Shown here one piece after another: positions 45,976 to 57,388 of a stretch of 64,000 nucleotides of DNA. This stretch comes from Apium graveolens (lineage: Eukaryota > Streptophyta > Magnoliopsida > Apiales > Apiaceae). The stretch lies in assembly GCF_009905375.1 (NCBI RefSeq), contig NC_133650.1:301133957-301197956 (forward strand), written 5' to 3'. Both the position numbers and the translations under genes were made by a program. Positions within the stretch are counted from its first letter, which is position 1. The number at the start of each line of letters is the position of its first letter. Below the pieces are notes generated by a model, which saw only the letters and a program-made list of their open reading frames with translations, was not told the DNA's origin and did no database searches.

Positions 45976-46178
45976 TTTGAGGGGGGATGTTAACATATAT
46001 AATGATATTATATTATTGGATAATTTCATTATTATAATAGTTTCTTTGTTAGGATATTTTCCTTTATTATGTATGATTGTTGGCTATATATAAGCCTATC
46101 TTCTATTGTAATCAAGAACAAGTCATATTATAATAAAATCCTACTTTTCTCTCTTCTCTATATATTTTATCATTTTCA
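45976..46178 (+). mobile_element. Fragment of a copia 3' end: purine tract and short LTR
   Basis: TTTGAGGGGGGAT precedes an LTR-like stretch starting TGTTAACATATAT (45988) with GTTGGCTATATATAAGCC and TTGTAATCAAG, probably ending CATTTTCA. This resembles the short LTRs of small plant copia elements. No matching 5' LTR was found within element E. Confidence 0.5.
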
Positions 46179-47440
46179 ATTTATTTTGTGGAATACGATT
46201 ATAAGGATAATGTTTTGTGGTATAAGATTATAAGGATAATGGTGTGCTCAATATACTTTTATTGGTTTCAACATCGACTTTCAAATATAAATATTTCTAC
46301 AATTGTAGTAGAATTAATTTGGAGATAGGAAATTTCCCGGAGAATGTCTTTCTCGTGTCAGTCATAATTTATATTATGACCTAAGGATTGGTTAAGCATA
46401 CCTTTTAGTTAGATGATAAGTTTTTATGGATGAAAGAAACCCCCGAAATCTCTTACTCTCTTCGGATATGTACTTTTCGAAATTTTGTAAATGAAATGGA
46501 TTTATTTTGACAAAAAAAACTTTATAACAGAATAATATTTGACCACAAACCTTATTCGAGTGGTATTTATCAATTTGACTTATGTATTTAATATTTAGAA
46601 TTTTTTGATCACAAGCTTAATTATTTAAATGATTTATGATGTGTAACTTTATAATAAAAATCTAGTAATGTACAACTCTCTCAAACGAGGATAAATTTTT
46701 GATTATTTTTTCGATGATAAAATTGTACTGAATATTAAAATAGATTGATTTTAATTAAGTAAAAGTGATCAAATTTTGTTCAGTTTTATCTTATGTGACT
46801 TTATAATGAGATATTTATTTTAAAAATTAGTATAATGATATTTATTTATAAAATTAAGAAAATAAATAAGTTTAATTATCATATATTTTAATTTTTATAA
46901 AAAATTATCGAATTTCTACATACTTTCATCCAATTCGTTTCCCCCCTTTTATCACCTTTCTATTTCACTTTCCCCCTTAATAAAAAACAAACCTAAATCG
47001 CGGCCTCTACCCTTATCTCTCTCTCTCTCTCGCTCTACCCTTCTCTCTCTCACCTCTGCTTCCTTCCCTCTGTTAAAAATCAACTATCACTCTCTAAACT
47101 CTAAAGATGGCCATTATACATACAGATCTATAGTTCTTGATCTCTTTTCTTCTGGTTGTTTGTTTCCTCCATCGAGCTCTTTGGCCCAACCAAATACCCG
47201 AAGGCCTCTAATCCAAGACAACTTCGTGTATATCTCAATCTTCTCATCGTGGTTGTATGTAAGTATTCGTGTTTATGTGTGTTTATTCTTGAATTTTTGT
47301 ATTGGGGTTTCTTTGTTAATGTATGATTTGTGCTCTTTTGGATGTTTAGTTGATGAGTTTCTTGAAAGTTTTCAACTTAAAAAAATATTGGGCTTAGATT
47401 CCAATTTGTATAAAAAATTTCAAGACTTTCTGTGGTGGGT

Positions 47441-47640
47441 GGTTTAAATTGTACCCTTTTGGGATTAGTACATTTTATTTACTTAGCTTTTGTTTGTAAT
47501 GCTGACATTACATTGTATCAGTGTTGCCCAAATAGGATGCTTGGTGAATTAGAGGATGGCCTATGAGAAATTTTGTGTTAATTTCAGTAGCTTTCTCTGA
47601 GAAGGTTTAGTTTTTTGTATATATTTTCATGCCAATAGTT
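47441..47640 (+). repeat. Copy 1 of a 200-bp direct duplication in captured gene
   Basis: Shares with 48486-48686 the words GGGATTAGTACATTTTA, CAGTGTTGCCCAAATAGGAT and GAGAAGGTTTAGTTTTTTGT, in order. Confidence 0.88.
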
Positions 47641-48485
47641 ATGAATTTTGTTAAAAATGACTTGACTAATATTTCTAAAATTCTGTATTGTAATTGCAGC
47701 ATATGAAGTAGCACTGAAAATAGGAGAAACTTTTGTTTCAAAAGAATCTGAAAGCAAGATACAAGTTGACCATAGATTCGAGTATCTATTTCAAGGGTTG
47801 CAATGGGTTCCACAGACCATTTCTCTAGAATCCCCAAAAGAAGTGCAAATGGATAAGGTGAGGTTTACAAGATTGTTCAGCAAATTCATAAAGATTTCAC
47901 ATATGACTATGTTTCTTACATAGTGCTTACTATATTGGAATTGTTGTGAACAAGTTTATACAATGTACCTCGCCATCAAGTACTAGCTTATGATGATAAA
48001 ATTATATTATCATGTTATATAATTAAATACAGATTCTTACCAGGAAGAATCAGCTTAATTTGTATTCTCTTTTTATTGGTAATCTTTGCAGCCAGGTGTT
48101 TTGTCACAATTACCCACGCACCACCCACAATTAGCAACTCAATCTCAAGAACAACATTTTACAATGGCTAGTGCTCCTAAAACTAATGGGGTGTCCCAAG
48201 CAGGTCCTGGAATCATTAATCAACTTAATTGTAGCGACAGTTATAAGCAGTCTCTGAATTGGGCATACACAATCAAATCAGCTCCTCAAAGAACGACGCA
48301 AGTGGCTGATCAGCCATAATTCATTCAGGTTCAACCCATGAATACCTCATATTCAGTATCAAATTTTTTATTTACAATCTGGACTGTAACATTTAACATG
48401 TAAATGCATATACATTTAAAACTACAGCGATGCATAATTTACCAACTGATCAGTTGATTATGTTTTAAAATTATATTTTAATGTA

Positions 48486-48686
48486 GGGTTTAAATTTTAC
48501 CGTTTTGGGATTAGTACATTTTAGTTTCTTAACTTTAGTTTGTAATGCTGACATTATATTGTATCAGTGTTGCCCAAATAGGATATTTGGTGAATTAGAG
48601 GATGGCCTATGAGAAATTTTGTGTTGATTTTAGTAGCTTTCTCTGAGAAGGTTTAGTTTTTTGTATATATTTTCATGCCAACAGTA
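48486..48686 (+). repeat. Copy 2 of the 200-bp direct duplication
   Basis: About 1045 bp downstream of copy 1 and roughly 90% alike by eye. It lies after the exon-like stop at 48319. Confidence 0.88.
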
Positions 48687-49859
48687 AGATTTAGTTATCA
48701 AGATTTAAGGGCAACCGATAATGAACAATTTACTTTATTTAAATCAATTTGGAATTTGACTTGCATATGATCTCTAAAGAGTGTCACTTGGCTTATTGTG
48801 TGTCAAAATCAATGTCCCTATTCTATAAATCAAACAAATCAAACAGTGGTCATACTTGATGAGAAGTCAATGTTGGATATGTAAAATGAAGCTCCCACAC
48901 AAGATTTCATTTGTGGGCACTTTATTTTTTGTTAACTTGTTCCTGCGAACTTCCATTATTAAGTAATACAATAGCATTGGTTTTGTTAAGGCGGTAGGGT
49001 AGTCTTTTTATTTGAAATTTCATCTCTTCCTCTATGAAACATCTTTTGTATATATTTCTGCAATGTATAAAATTAATAATCAGTCGCTCTAAGTATATGA
49101 ATGTCTCTTTGTGCAATATAAACTTGACTAGTATTTTATTTTGGGCATTATATTTTTGTAAATTAAGCTTTGCTTGTGTTGTAGTGGAAATATATCATAC
49201 TTAATTCTTGGTTATGTCATCACTAATAAAAAAGATAGAGATGCAAGTCCTGTACAATCCGATTCAATCTTGTTTCTTGGTTGTCTTTTTTAATAGTAAT
49301 TAGTATGCGAGAATGGAAATTCGTTCTCATTTTACAATATGAATTATCATTCTTGACTTTCATCTCCGTTAACAACTTAAACTACATGGCATTTGAGTGT
49401 GTACTTGTTTAAAAATATTTAATTTATTAATATTACTTACCCTGAGCAACAGAATATTAAATTTATATGCATTTCCTATTTTTGAGGTTATTTATCTTAA
49501 GCTTTACTTTCGGATTTGTACACTTTGTACCAAAGCTTTAAAATTATATGACCAACAGTAGAGCTATTGCATTTTAAATATTTTTTGGGTTGTATCAGGT
49601 GTGGACACATTCTTTTACGTTTGTTCTTCTAAGCATGTTTTCCTAGTATATTAATGTCTATGTTAAATTGCAGGTTTCTTGAAAGTAGCACAACTGACTC
49701 GCCACAACTTCATGAAGACGAAGATCAATGACTTCTAAAAATCTTGTATAAATTATTTGGATTGTTCAATGACTTGTTTTTTTTTAATTTATTTGATTTT
49801 AGTTTATTTCCCCATATTGTGTCGGTGCAGGGCTGATATTTTTTGATTGGGTAATGGTG

Positions 49860-50438
49860 TGTAAATTTGGCCATTTGTCGTCACAGTATATCAACATTTC
49901 ATGTAAAACTTATATTTGACAAAAACTAGTCACATTTTACTTTTAAAATTTGACTCAAATCATATGGTTTTATAAATTTGACCAGGAAATAAAAAGATCA
50001 TATTTAAAAATTTGTCGATTAATTCAACCCAATGGATAATTTTTATAAATTTGACCACCTCAAGTCGTGTCAAATTTATAAATTTGACTGAAAAACCAAC
50101 CAGTCAAATAAAATTGACTGACAGTCACTCGGTCAAATTTGTAATTTTGACCGATGATGGCCGTATTTATGTATAAGAGGCGGGAAATTTAAATATTTTG
50201 AGGTCCATAGTCATAAAATATAAATGACTACTCTTGGTCAATTTTAATCGATCAAATTTTAGCGGTCAATTTTAGTCGGTCAAATTTAATTAAATTTGAC
50301 CGATTTTTCTAAATTTGACCAATCTAAAAAAAACCGACATATTTCGGTCATATTTAACAAAATATGACCGCCGGCAGTCAAATTTGAGTAATTATGACCG
50401 GAACATTTCGATCATATTTAGCCGTTTTTCTTGTAGTG
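49860..50438. repeat. Right subterminal repeats of CACTA E
   Basis: TTTGACC/GGTCAAA words in both orientations, mirroring the left end, up to the terminal TTTTTCTTGTAGTG. Confidence 0.85.
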
Positions 50439-50441
50439 GAT

Positions 50442-52229
50442 GATGAAGAAGGGTTCATGGATATAGGGGAGAAATAGGCCCTAGCTCAAGGTCAAACACT
50501 CCATCTTGGGTATTTTCCAAAGAATGTGATGAGCAACATTTCAAGTCTATTTTCTTTCATATCATTCAACAAACTCAGACAGCTCTTCAAGTTACAACCA
50601 ATGCCAACACCAAGAAGCTTCTTCAAGCACATCTCAATTCTCTTCAACTACACCAAATTTAATCTCTTCAACACAATCTGGATGTCACTGCAATTAAAAC
50701 AGAATTTGATCAAGTCAAGAAGGATATTTCTGAGAGTGGATGCTAAATTTCCCAATATAACCATGCTTGACATCAACAATCAACTAAGGAAAAACTCTAA
50801 TCTGGCCAACAAAGTGGACTCCTTGGACACAAGACTCAAAACCTTGGAAGCTTCCATCACTACAATCCATTTACATCAAGCTCAACAAACTTAGTTGCTT
50901 CAAAAGCTAGTGGCTGCATAGACTTCTACCTCTACTCAACTTGATGCTAACAAAAAGGGGGAGAAAGACTCAATTGTGCCAGTTAGCCAAGAAGAGCCAA
51001 CAAGTGAGGGGGAGAATGTGTTAAATATACAAATCAGTCAAGTAATTATGCCAGAAATTCCTTTTCCTAAGCCACCAGTCTTGGACAACATTGATCTGAT
51101 CCAGATAGCAGCTGCTAAGTTGGAATCAAATGAAAAATTCAAGAAGCTTGATGTTGCAGCAGTTGAGAAGGAACTGGATGAAAATGGAAGAAAATTGATG
51201 AAGAGATAGTAAAGAAGTTTGGTCCAATTGAGAAGAAAGACAAGGTCTTTTCTCACTTCTCTCAATTGAGACAAATTTCTGCAAATAAAATAAGTTTGGG
51301 TAACTTGGAAAAGGGCCAACCTTAATGTATAAAGTCTCCAAAAGCCAACTTGGTTTTAAAGCCCAAAAGAAATTATCCAAAGTTATCTGACAAGAACCCC
51401 TTGGACCTTATATTTGAGACTCCAAGGCCAGATGAAAAGAAGCTGTTGGCAAGGTCCATTACATTCTTCAAAGATCCAATTGACTCTGAGCTAAAGAGAA
51501 GAATTGCTAAGCTCTACATGAATGGGAAAGAAATCTGTGTGGTGGCTGGACACCCACAGTTTACAGAAGCTAAGAAGGAAGAAAAGGAGAGAATCAAGCA
51601 AGAAAAGAAGCAAGCTGCGTTAGATGCTAAGAAACTCAAACAGAAGAAAAAGCAAGCTGCTATAGTAGCCAAGCTTCAAGCTGTGAAAACTGCAACTAGG
51701 ATTTCTGAGAAATAATATGTGGTAGCTGAAGATCAGGATCAGAAAATGTACAAGGAACCTCAACAGAAAAGGAAGTTCATATACAAAATCCTTCCCAAAA
51801 GAAGATTGGACTTCAATGATGATCAAATGGAAGATTACATTCCCAACTAGTCTACATCTACAACTCAAACATCCAAGACCTCAGTAGTGCAGGATGAATT
51901 TAAGGTGGATCTTACAAAGAACTTTCATGGTGAGCCAATAGTTCCCAAGGATGAGCCTATAGCCTGGGATAGTTTGCCTCTTCCTGAGCTTAATTTTTCA
52001 ATCTTCAACAAGTTAAAGAAGACAAAGACAAGAGAAATCAAGAAGGTCAAGCCTGTAAAACTCAAAACCAAAACCTTAAATAAAACTCAACCAACTGTCA
52101 ACAAGAGAGATCTTCTATATATCTGTGACATCAAGGAGTTTTCAGATATAAATCTCTACATAGATGAACTAGAAGAAGTGAGAGCAATTGATTCTCACAG
52201 GAATCTCCCTGAAAGACTGGTGTTCAAAT
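50442..52229 (+). pseudogene. Envelope-like gene of element A, part 2
   Basis: Continues the frame after the CACTA target duplication. Pieces at 50526-50894, 50976-51209, 51350-51715 and 51887-52229 match 35400-37100 of D, including a segment rich in Lys/Gln/Ala (KEEKERIKQEKKQAALDAKK) and the CDIKEFSDINLYIDEL segment. It is cut at CAAAT (52225-52229) by solo LTR F. Confidence 0.78.
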
Positions 52230-52234
52230 TGTAA

Positions 52235-52458
52235 TATATAATGGATGATGTCAAAGATTACTGATGCTGACAATGTCATTAGCAATCAGTTATATAATGG
52301 ATGATGTCAAAGATTACTGATGCTGACAATATCATTTGCAATCAGTTATATAATAGATGATGTCAAAGATTACTGATGCTGACAATGTCATTAGCAATCA
52401 ATTATATAATAGATGATGTCAAAGATTACTGATGCTGACAATGTCATTAACAATCTGT
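52235..52458 (+). repeat. Four 56-bp tandem repeats at start of solo LTR F
   Basis: Units begin at 52235, 52291, 52347 and 52403, each with TATATAAT(G/A)GATGATGTC and ACTGATGCTGACAAT. The period is exactly 56 bp and divergence is low. Confidence 0.95.
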
Positions 52459-52729
52459 TAAGCTTGGGGCCAACCCTAAAATTAGTTGTATTGTAACCTT
52501 AATCTGTAATTTATACTTGTAACACTTAATGTCTGTAAAATGTAAATGGAGCAGATTGGAGCATTTTTTCCTAAATAGTGTCAAGCCTAAGAATTCTATC
52601 TGGAAGAAGATCAAGAAGGTCATGCCTCAGAAGAATTATGAAGAAGCTTGGAGTTGAATAATTCTGTTTGGTGAAAAACATTCTAAGTCAAGATCTCTAC
52701 AAGTCACAAAATTAGTGTTATAGAGAAGT

Positions 52730-53035
52730 CATTCGAGAACTCAGAAAGACCTATCGAGAACTCAGAAAGACCTATCGAGAACTCAGGAACTGTCTATCGA
52801 GAACTCAGGAAATGCTATTGGAGATATCGATAAGTCAGATACCCATTCGAGAACTCAGAGATATCGACAAGTATACATTCATTAGAGAACTCTGAGTTAT
52901 CGATAAGCCAAATTCCATTAGAGAACTCTGAGTTATCGATAAACCAAAATTCACTAGAGAACTCAGAGTTATCGATAAGTCAAGTCAACAATGAAGTTTC
53001 AGAGATATCGACAAGCCAACATGCCTATTGAGATG
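52730..53035. repeat. TATCGAGAACTCAG motif array in solo LTR F
   Basis: First four copies of (A/T)TCGAGAACTCAG, then several copies of the inverted form CTGAGTTATCGATA. The two forms are near reverse complements, so mixed-orientation hairpins can form, as with the CGACGGAT words of A, D and G. Confidence 0.8.
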
Positions 53036-53679
53036 TTGAGTTCTCTACAGCTTAATTGGAGATCTCGAAGTGAAGAAATTTCTCTAAGTACAGAATTGTA
53101 GAACAGTTAAATATCCAAGGTTGCAAATCAATAAACAATTCACACAGCTGAATTGACAAGTCTACAAAAAGCAGCTTGAGAGATGTGCAAGATTAATGGT
53201 AAAGATTAACTGACAGAGGAAGATTAAAGTAAACACGGGATGCTAAAGATATGCTAAGCCAGAAATGGAAGATTTACTTTTCTATAAATAGAAATGACAA
53301 GTGACAGTTTAGAAAAGCTAATAGCATGTTTATTATCCACTGTGTAAACCAGCAGTTAACTGAGTTATAAAGTTAACACTGGTTCTCTAGTTAGTAGTAA
53401 CAATTCAGATTAGAAATTGTATTCTCTCTCAAGAAAGAAGCTAAGTTCTAAACCAAGAACTTAGAGATTTTGTAGCAAAACACTGCTTGATTTTTAATAT
53501 AAAATTAAGTGAGTTTTGAAGATCTTTGTTTTACATATTTGCATTGTTATTTATGTTTAACATCTATTCTACAAAATCATTGACAACAACCAACTGCTAA
53601 ACCCAAAGTCGATCAAAAAGTAAATATTTAAGCCAAAACACATTCACCCCTATGTGTTGTATTCATATCTAACACAAAT

Positions 53680-54122
53680 ACAAGGGTGGGAAAGAGATCA
53701 TATGGCCCCTTCACAGGATTATTCAAGAAAGCTGTTCTGTTTTGATAATGATCTTTTCATCATTCAAAAAAAATTTTGGATTCAATGTGACTGCCAAAAG
53801 AATGATTCTAAAGAATATAGAAGAACTAAGGAGCAGCAAAGCGTCAAATGCGCTCCCAAGGACTCTATCAATTCCCTTCACAGGAAATAGAGTGCACTTA
53901 AGGCCTTACTGGCTGATGGAATTCATGGATGAAAAAGGTTTTAGGAGATTCTTCAGACTGGATGACCAATTGAGCATCTTAAGCAATGAGACTCTATTGG
54001 AAATGCTAGAAAAGCTAGATCTATCAAATGCTGAAGAACTTGAATTTCACAGACAACTCCAAAATCAAATAGAAGAAAACAACCGGAAGCTTGGCAAGAA
54101 ATCAAGACAATCAAAGAAATAG
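53680..54122 (+). pseudogene. Envelope-like gene of element A, C-terminal part
   Basis: Resumes after solo LTR F; open from 53742 to a TAG at 54120. It includes SSFKKNFGFNVTAKRMI, matching 37170-37230 of D, and a Lys-rich end. A frame change lies between 53690 and 53742. Confidence 0.8.
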
Positions 54123-54310
54123 ATCACATCTATTCAGACTAGAGGAGCACCTTGAAAATGATTGTGAGAACTCTTTGTACACTTTACTTTGGTCAAATTT
54201 CAAATAAACTGTAGCACTTACTAGTTTTATCTACCATTATTCAATCTATACATTTAGGGTGTTTTGTTATCATCAAGTTTCTCTTAATTTATGACTACAA
54301 TTCCAGTAGA

Positions 54311-54327
54311 CATAAATTGGGGGAGAT
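54311..54327 (+). promoter_or_regulatory. Polypurine tract, element A
   Basis: CATAAATTGGGGGAGAT directly before the 3' LTR, identical to that of D. Confidence 0.88.
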
Positions 54328-55111
54328 TGTTAGGAATATGTTGTGAACTTGATGATAAGTTGAACAAAACACCTTAGTAGATTTAACTTAGTATTTTTGT
54401 AGCTCTCGACGGATGTTCTACAATAGTCCCGACGGATGACAACTGAACATCCATCAAAAGTGTAGCTTGTGTAATAATAAGTCTTGTAGCACATGCCAGC
54501 AAATAATATTGTATTAGTTGATGCTGTAGGATTCTTTAAGTCATGTTGACTACTAGATTGATATGCAGAATAGATTGGCTAATTGTAAATATAAGATGTC
54601 TTCTAATTATGTATAAGTGAAATAGAGTCAAGTGGCAGAAAGGCTCCCGATGGATGATCTACAAAGGCTCCTGACAGATAATCAACAAGGCTCCCGACAG
54701 ATGACCAACATAGTCCCGACGAATGATCATATTCAAAATAGCAGTTGACAGTGACAGCACAGTCACATGCGTCGGGTGTTTACAAATGGAATATGGTAGC
54801 CTAATTGCAGGATTTAGAGAACCAAGAAGCATTACCATTTCCATGCAATTTGTGAAGATATTCAAAGATGTTGGATATAGTAATGAAGTAGCATGGAATT
54901 AGACTAGAAACAATCTTTTATTTTACTTGTTTGTCATTTTATCATGTAACTTGGAAGTATATAAACCAAGTGTAGCAAGTAGAACAAACTAACCAAGCAA
55001 GCATTAATTTCAGAGAGATAGATAAAGTTGTATCTGTTAAGTATCTCTTTGTAATTCTGTAAGTTCACTTGTAAGCAGCTGTGTGATATTCAAACATCAC
55101 AGAGTTCTTAT

Positions 55112-55153
<42 letters not shown>

Positions 55154-55363
55154 GGTGGATAAGTTCAAATCCACCAGAAAGTTTTAAAGCCTTGTGTTTT
55201 ATTGCTTTGTGTTTTGATTTCTATTTCACTTTCATTCCGCACTTATTACAAAATCAAACACAGTTATATATTAAGTAAGAACATTCTTAAAATCAGAAAA
55301 AGAAGCCAGAATTACATTCAAACCCCCCTTCTGTAATTCTTGTTGCATTGATTGGGAATAACA
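54328..55363 (+). repeat. 3' LTR of element A
   Basis: 1036 bp, TGTTAGGAATATG to GGAATAACA, then target duplication CTAAT. Compared with the 5' LTR it lacks one CGACGGA unit in the first cluster and has a longer TA run (about 55114-55151). The TATA box is at 54958-54965. Confidence 0.93.
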
Positions 55364-55368
55364 CTAAT

Positions 55369-55789
55369 AAATAAAAAAGAGTACAGGAGAACGAATGGGA
55401 AGAATCATGGAGGGGTGAAGGACTTGAAAGTGAAAAAATGACGGTTAGAATCCCGACATGGAAGTCAGACTCTCAAAAATAGTTCTTTGTTTTTTAATAA
55501 CGCCTTATTTAATATAGTGCTCCTCAATGTTGTTAATTGTTAAGTATAATATAATCAATCCATCTATTATATATAATACAACAACAGGGAGGTTTGATGA
55601 GCAATTTAATTAATATAACAATTTCATCCCTTCATTAATATCAATATAAAATATATTTCACCTCATCATTCATTTATTAAAAATTATTAATTGTTGTATA
55701 ATTAATATATGCACACATACATGCATAAATCTATACAATAAATATATATACACACACGAATATATATATATATATAGACACACCTATAT
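55369..55789. other. AT-rich flank, no gene seen
   Basis: Short flank between element A and the hAT terminus, with TA and CA microsatellites near 55747-55780. No gene was recognised. Confidence 0.55.
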
Positions 55790-57388
55790 CAGTGTTCTAA
55801 AAATTGCTAGGCGTGCTAGGGCGGTCAGGGTACCTTCGAGAGACTAATCGGGAAATCGGAGATTAATCGAAAAGATTAACCGGAACATTAATCAGATGTA
55901 TTTAAATATTATTTTAATTATTTTTTTCATTTTTATAATTATATACTTAAACCAAGATATTTATTAAAATTAAAAAAATTAGAATTAAGAGCCACTTTCA
56001 TAGTTCAATTTCATATACTAGATTAGTGATAAAATTAAGAGCCAATTTCATAGTTCATCATTTAACATTAACATCTTAATTACTAAAACCATAGCTAATA
56101 CTTATATTAAAAGTTATGGATAATTTGTAATCCAAATTCTAAATAAAAACACACTAGCCTTGTAGAATTAGTGGTACCGCACTACTGTGCTTGTGCAGCA
56201 GTGACCAAAAGCAAGTTAACAAAAAATGTATATGTTAAACTTAAAAGTCAAAAGTTATAGACTAAAAGTGCTCCATAACTTGCAGGCACTCACCAGGCAT
56301 TATAAACATTCTCTTCCTCAAAGAGATCCTAAATGACTGTTTCGTCTTCTAATTCAAAATTATCTTCATCAAGGTCATGAAACATTTCATCTGCAATATT
56401 TGTTGTAGAATTTTGAGACTCGACATCGTCTTCATCAACTCCTGCAATCCAAGCCTGGGCCATGCTAGATACATCAGCTAATAAAATATCATGCCTTTCC
56501 TTCTTCTTTTTCTTTTTGAGAAATTTCGAATTGAATTGCACATAACCAGATCTCTCATTCTATTAGCATCTAGTCTATTTTTTTTGTGAGAATCTGTAAA
56601 AGTAAAATATAAACCATATTAACCAGATATAATAATAATGAACCATAAAATATAGTAAACGTACATACTTACCCCCTCAAAAGTGCTCCAATTTCTCGCA
56701 TACCCTGAAGAACTTGTAGTTAAGGATAATATCTTCTTTTCCATGAATTGTAGATTAGGTGTCTCGGATCCGTTATTTGACCACCAAGAAAATGAATTTA
56801 AAATATATATATATATAAGTAATGTACATGCACAAAATATATAAATGACAAAAACAAGAAATCTGGAACAGGCCAAGTCAGAAACACCTTAAAACAACAG
56901 ACATTCAAATGATAAGTACAATTACTTAATTACCAAGATTAAAGTTATCATCATTTTTTGATCTTCCAGAAACAGCCAAATTTCTTCCAAAGATTCTCTT
57001 CATTCCTTTGTACCTTAACAACTCATGGTTGCATACTAAATCTTGTTTGTCATAACTATCAGGGAAGAATGATTAAGCACAAGTCAATATAGCTCCCATG
57101 CATTTTAGATCTATTTCGGCTTCATCATCTCTATAGAAGTAATATGGATTTAAAAGTAGTCTGCTAAATGTAATGAACCATCAAGCCTATCTTTAGCCTT
57201 TGACTCGATTATATTTAAAATATGTTCATACACTTCTTTTGCACCTTTGCAGATCTAGATGATTTCTTTTTTTTGCATCTTTAAGTTGACCATATACAAA
57301 ACCCATTACAGGTTTCCAGCCCCCATCAACAAGACAGAGAACTTTAACCAATGGTTTAAAAATTTCTACACAAGTTGCAAGAGCCTGT
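55790..57388 (-). mobile_element. 3' end of a hAT transposon (cut by Sirevirus G)
   Basis: The terminus CAGTGTTCTAAAAATTG at 55790, followed by GCTAGGCG and AATCGGGAAATCGGAG, has the form common at plant hAT ends. A hAT transposase remnant on the minus strand follows. The other end would lie beyond element G and outside the window. Confidence 0.65.
56329..57388 (-). pseudogene. hAT transposase C-terminal remnant
   Basis: On the minus strand, conserved hAT/DUF659-type pieces appear in order. First is LVDGGWKPVMGFVYGQL near 57285-57335. Next are LLLNPYYFYRDDEAEID near 57110-57160 and LLRYKGMKRIFGRNLAV near 56975-57025. Last is the dimerisation motif WWSNNGSETPNL with LTTSSSGYARNWSTFEG near 56680-56790. 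An intron with GTAAGT at about 56676 and TTACAG at about 56597 precedes a last exon that ends in an acidic tail (stop at 56329-56331). Internal stops and a frameshift near 57060-57240 make it a pseudogene. The 5' part is cut at 57388 by element G. Confidence 0.85.

Larger units (their letters stand above)
46985..49740 (+). pseudogene. Captured host-gene fragment (unidentified) in CACTA E
   Basis: Looks like part of a spliced plant gene. It has a CT-rich 5' UTR-like run (47018-47060). One exon-like piece follows TTGCAG at 47700, reading YEVALKIGETF to EVQMDK and ending before GTGAGG at 47858. A second follows TTTGCAG at 48091 in the matching phase, reading PGVLSQLPTHH to a stop at 48319. A third follows TTGCAG at about 49674, reading FLESSTTDSPQ to a TGA at 49730. 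I do not recognise the protein. The phase match across the first intron argues for a real gene of origin. It carries a 200-bp internal duplication. Confidence 0.55.
43851..50438. mobile_element. Element E: non-autonomous CACTA (En/Spm) transposon with captured sequence
   Basis: Ends are CACTACAAGAAAA and TTTTTCTTGTAGTG, a 13-bp terminal inverted repeat of CACTA type. The target duplication is GAT (43848-43850 and 50439-50441), 3 bp as expected. Subterminal regions are dense in CGGTCAAATTT and its reverse complement. No transposase frame was found in 6.6 kb. The interior holds a LINE fragment, a copia 3' end and exon-like host gene pieces. It needs a transposase from elsewhere. Confidence 0.92.
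52230..53674 (+). mobile_element. Solo LTR F (Sirevirus-like) in envelope-like frame of A
   Basis: 1445 bp, TGTAATATATAATGG to CATATCTAACA, with target duplication CAAAT (52225-52229 and 53675-53679). The end, with ATTCACCCC and a terminal AACA, resembles the ends of Sirevirus LTRs. No internal domain remains, so it is a product of LTR-LTR recombination. It differs from the LTRs of A, D and G. It contains two repeat arrays. Confidence 0.85.
5421..55363 (+). mobile_element. Element A: Sirevirus-type Ty1/copia retrotransposon, multiply interrupted
   Basis: A complete LTR retrotransposon flanked by the 5-bp target duplication CTAAT (5416-5420 and 55364-55368). It has about 1.04-kb LTRs, PBS, gag, pol (protease, integrase, RT, RNase H), a long envelope-like frame and a purine tract before the 3' LTR. 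This layout, and Gag with two zinc knuckles, fits Sireviruses (SIRE/Maximus). Its 49.9 kb includes four later insertions: B in gag, D in pol, E and F in the envelope-like frame. Without them it measures about 13.17 kb. All coding parts are broken by stops and frameshifts, so it cannot move by itself. Confidence 0.92.

Noticed and set aside
52235..52458. CRISPR-like array (four 56-bp repeats)
   Set aside because: The units are contiguous without spacers and lie at the start of an LTR in plant DNA; this is a tandem repeat.
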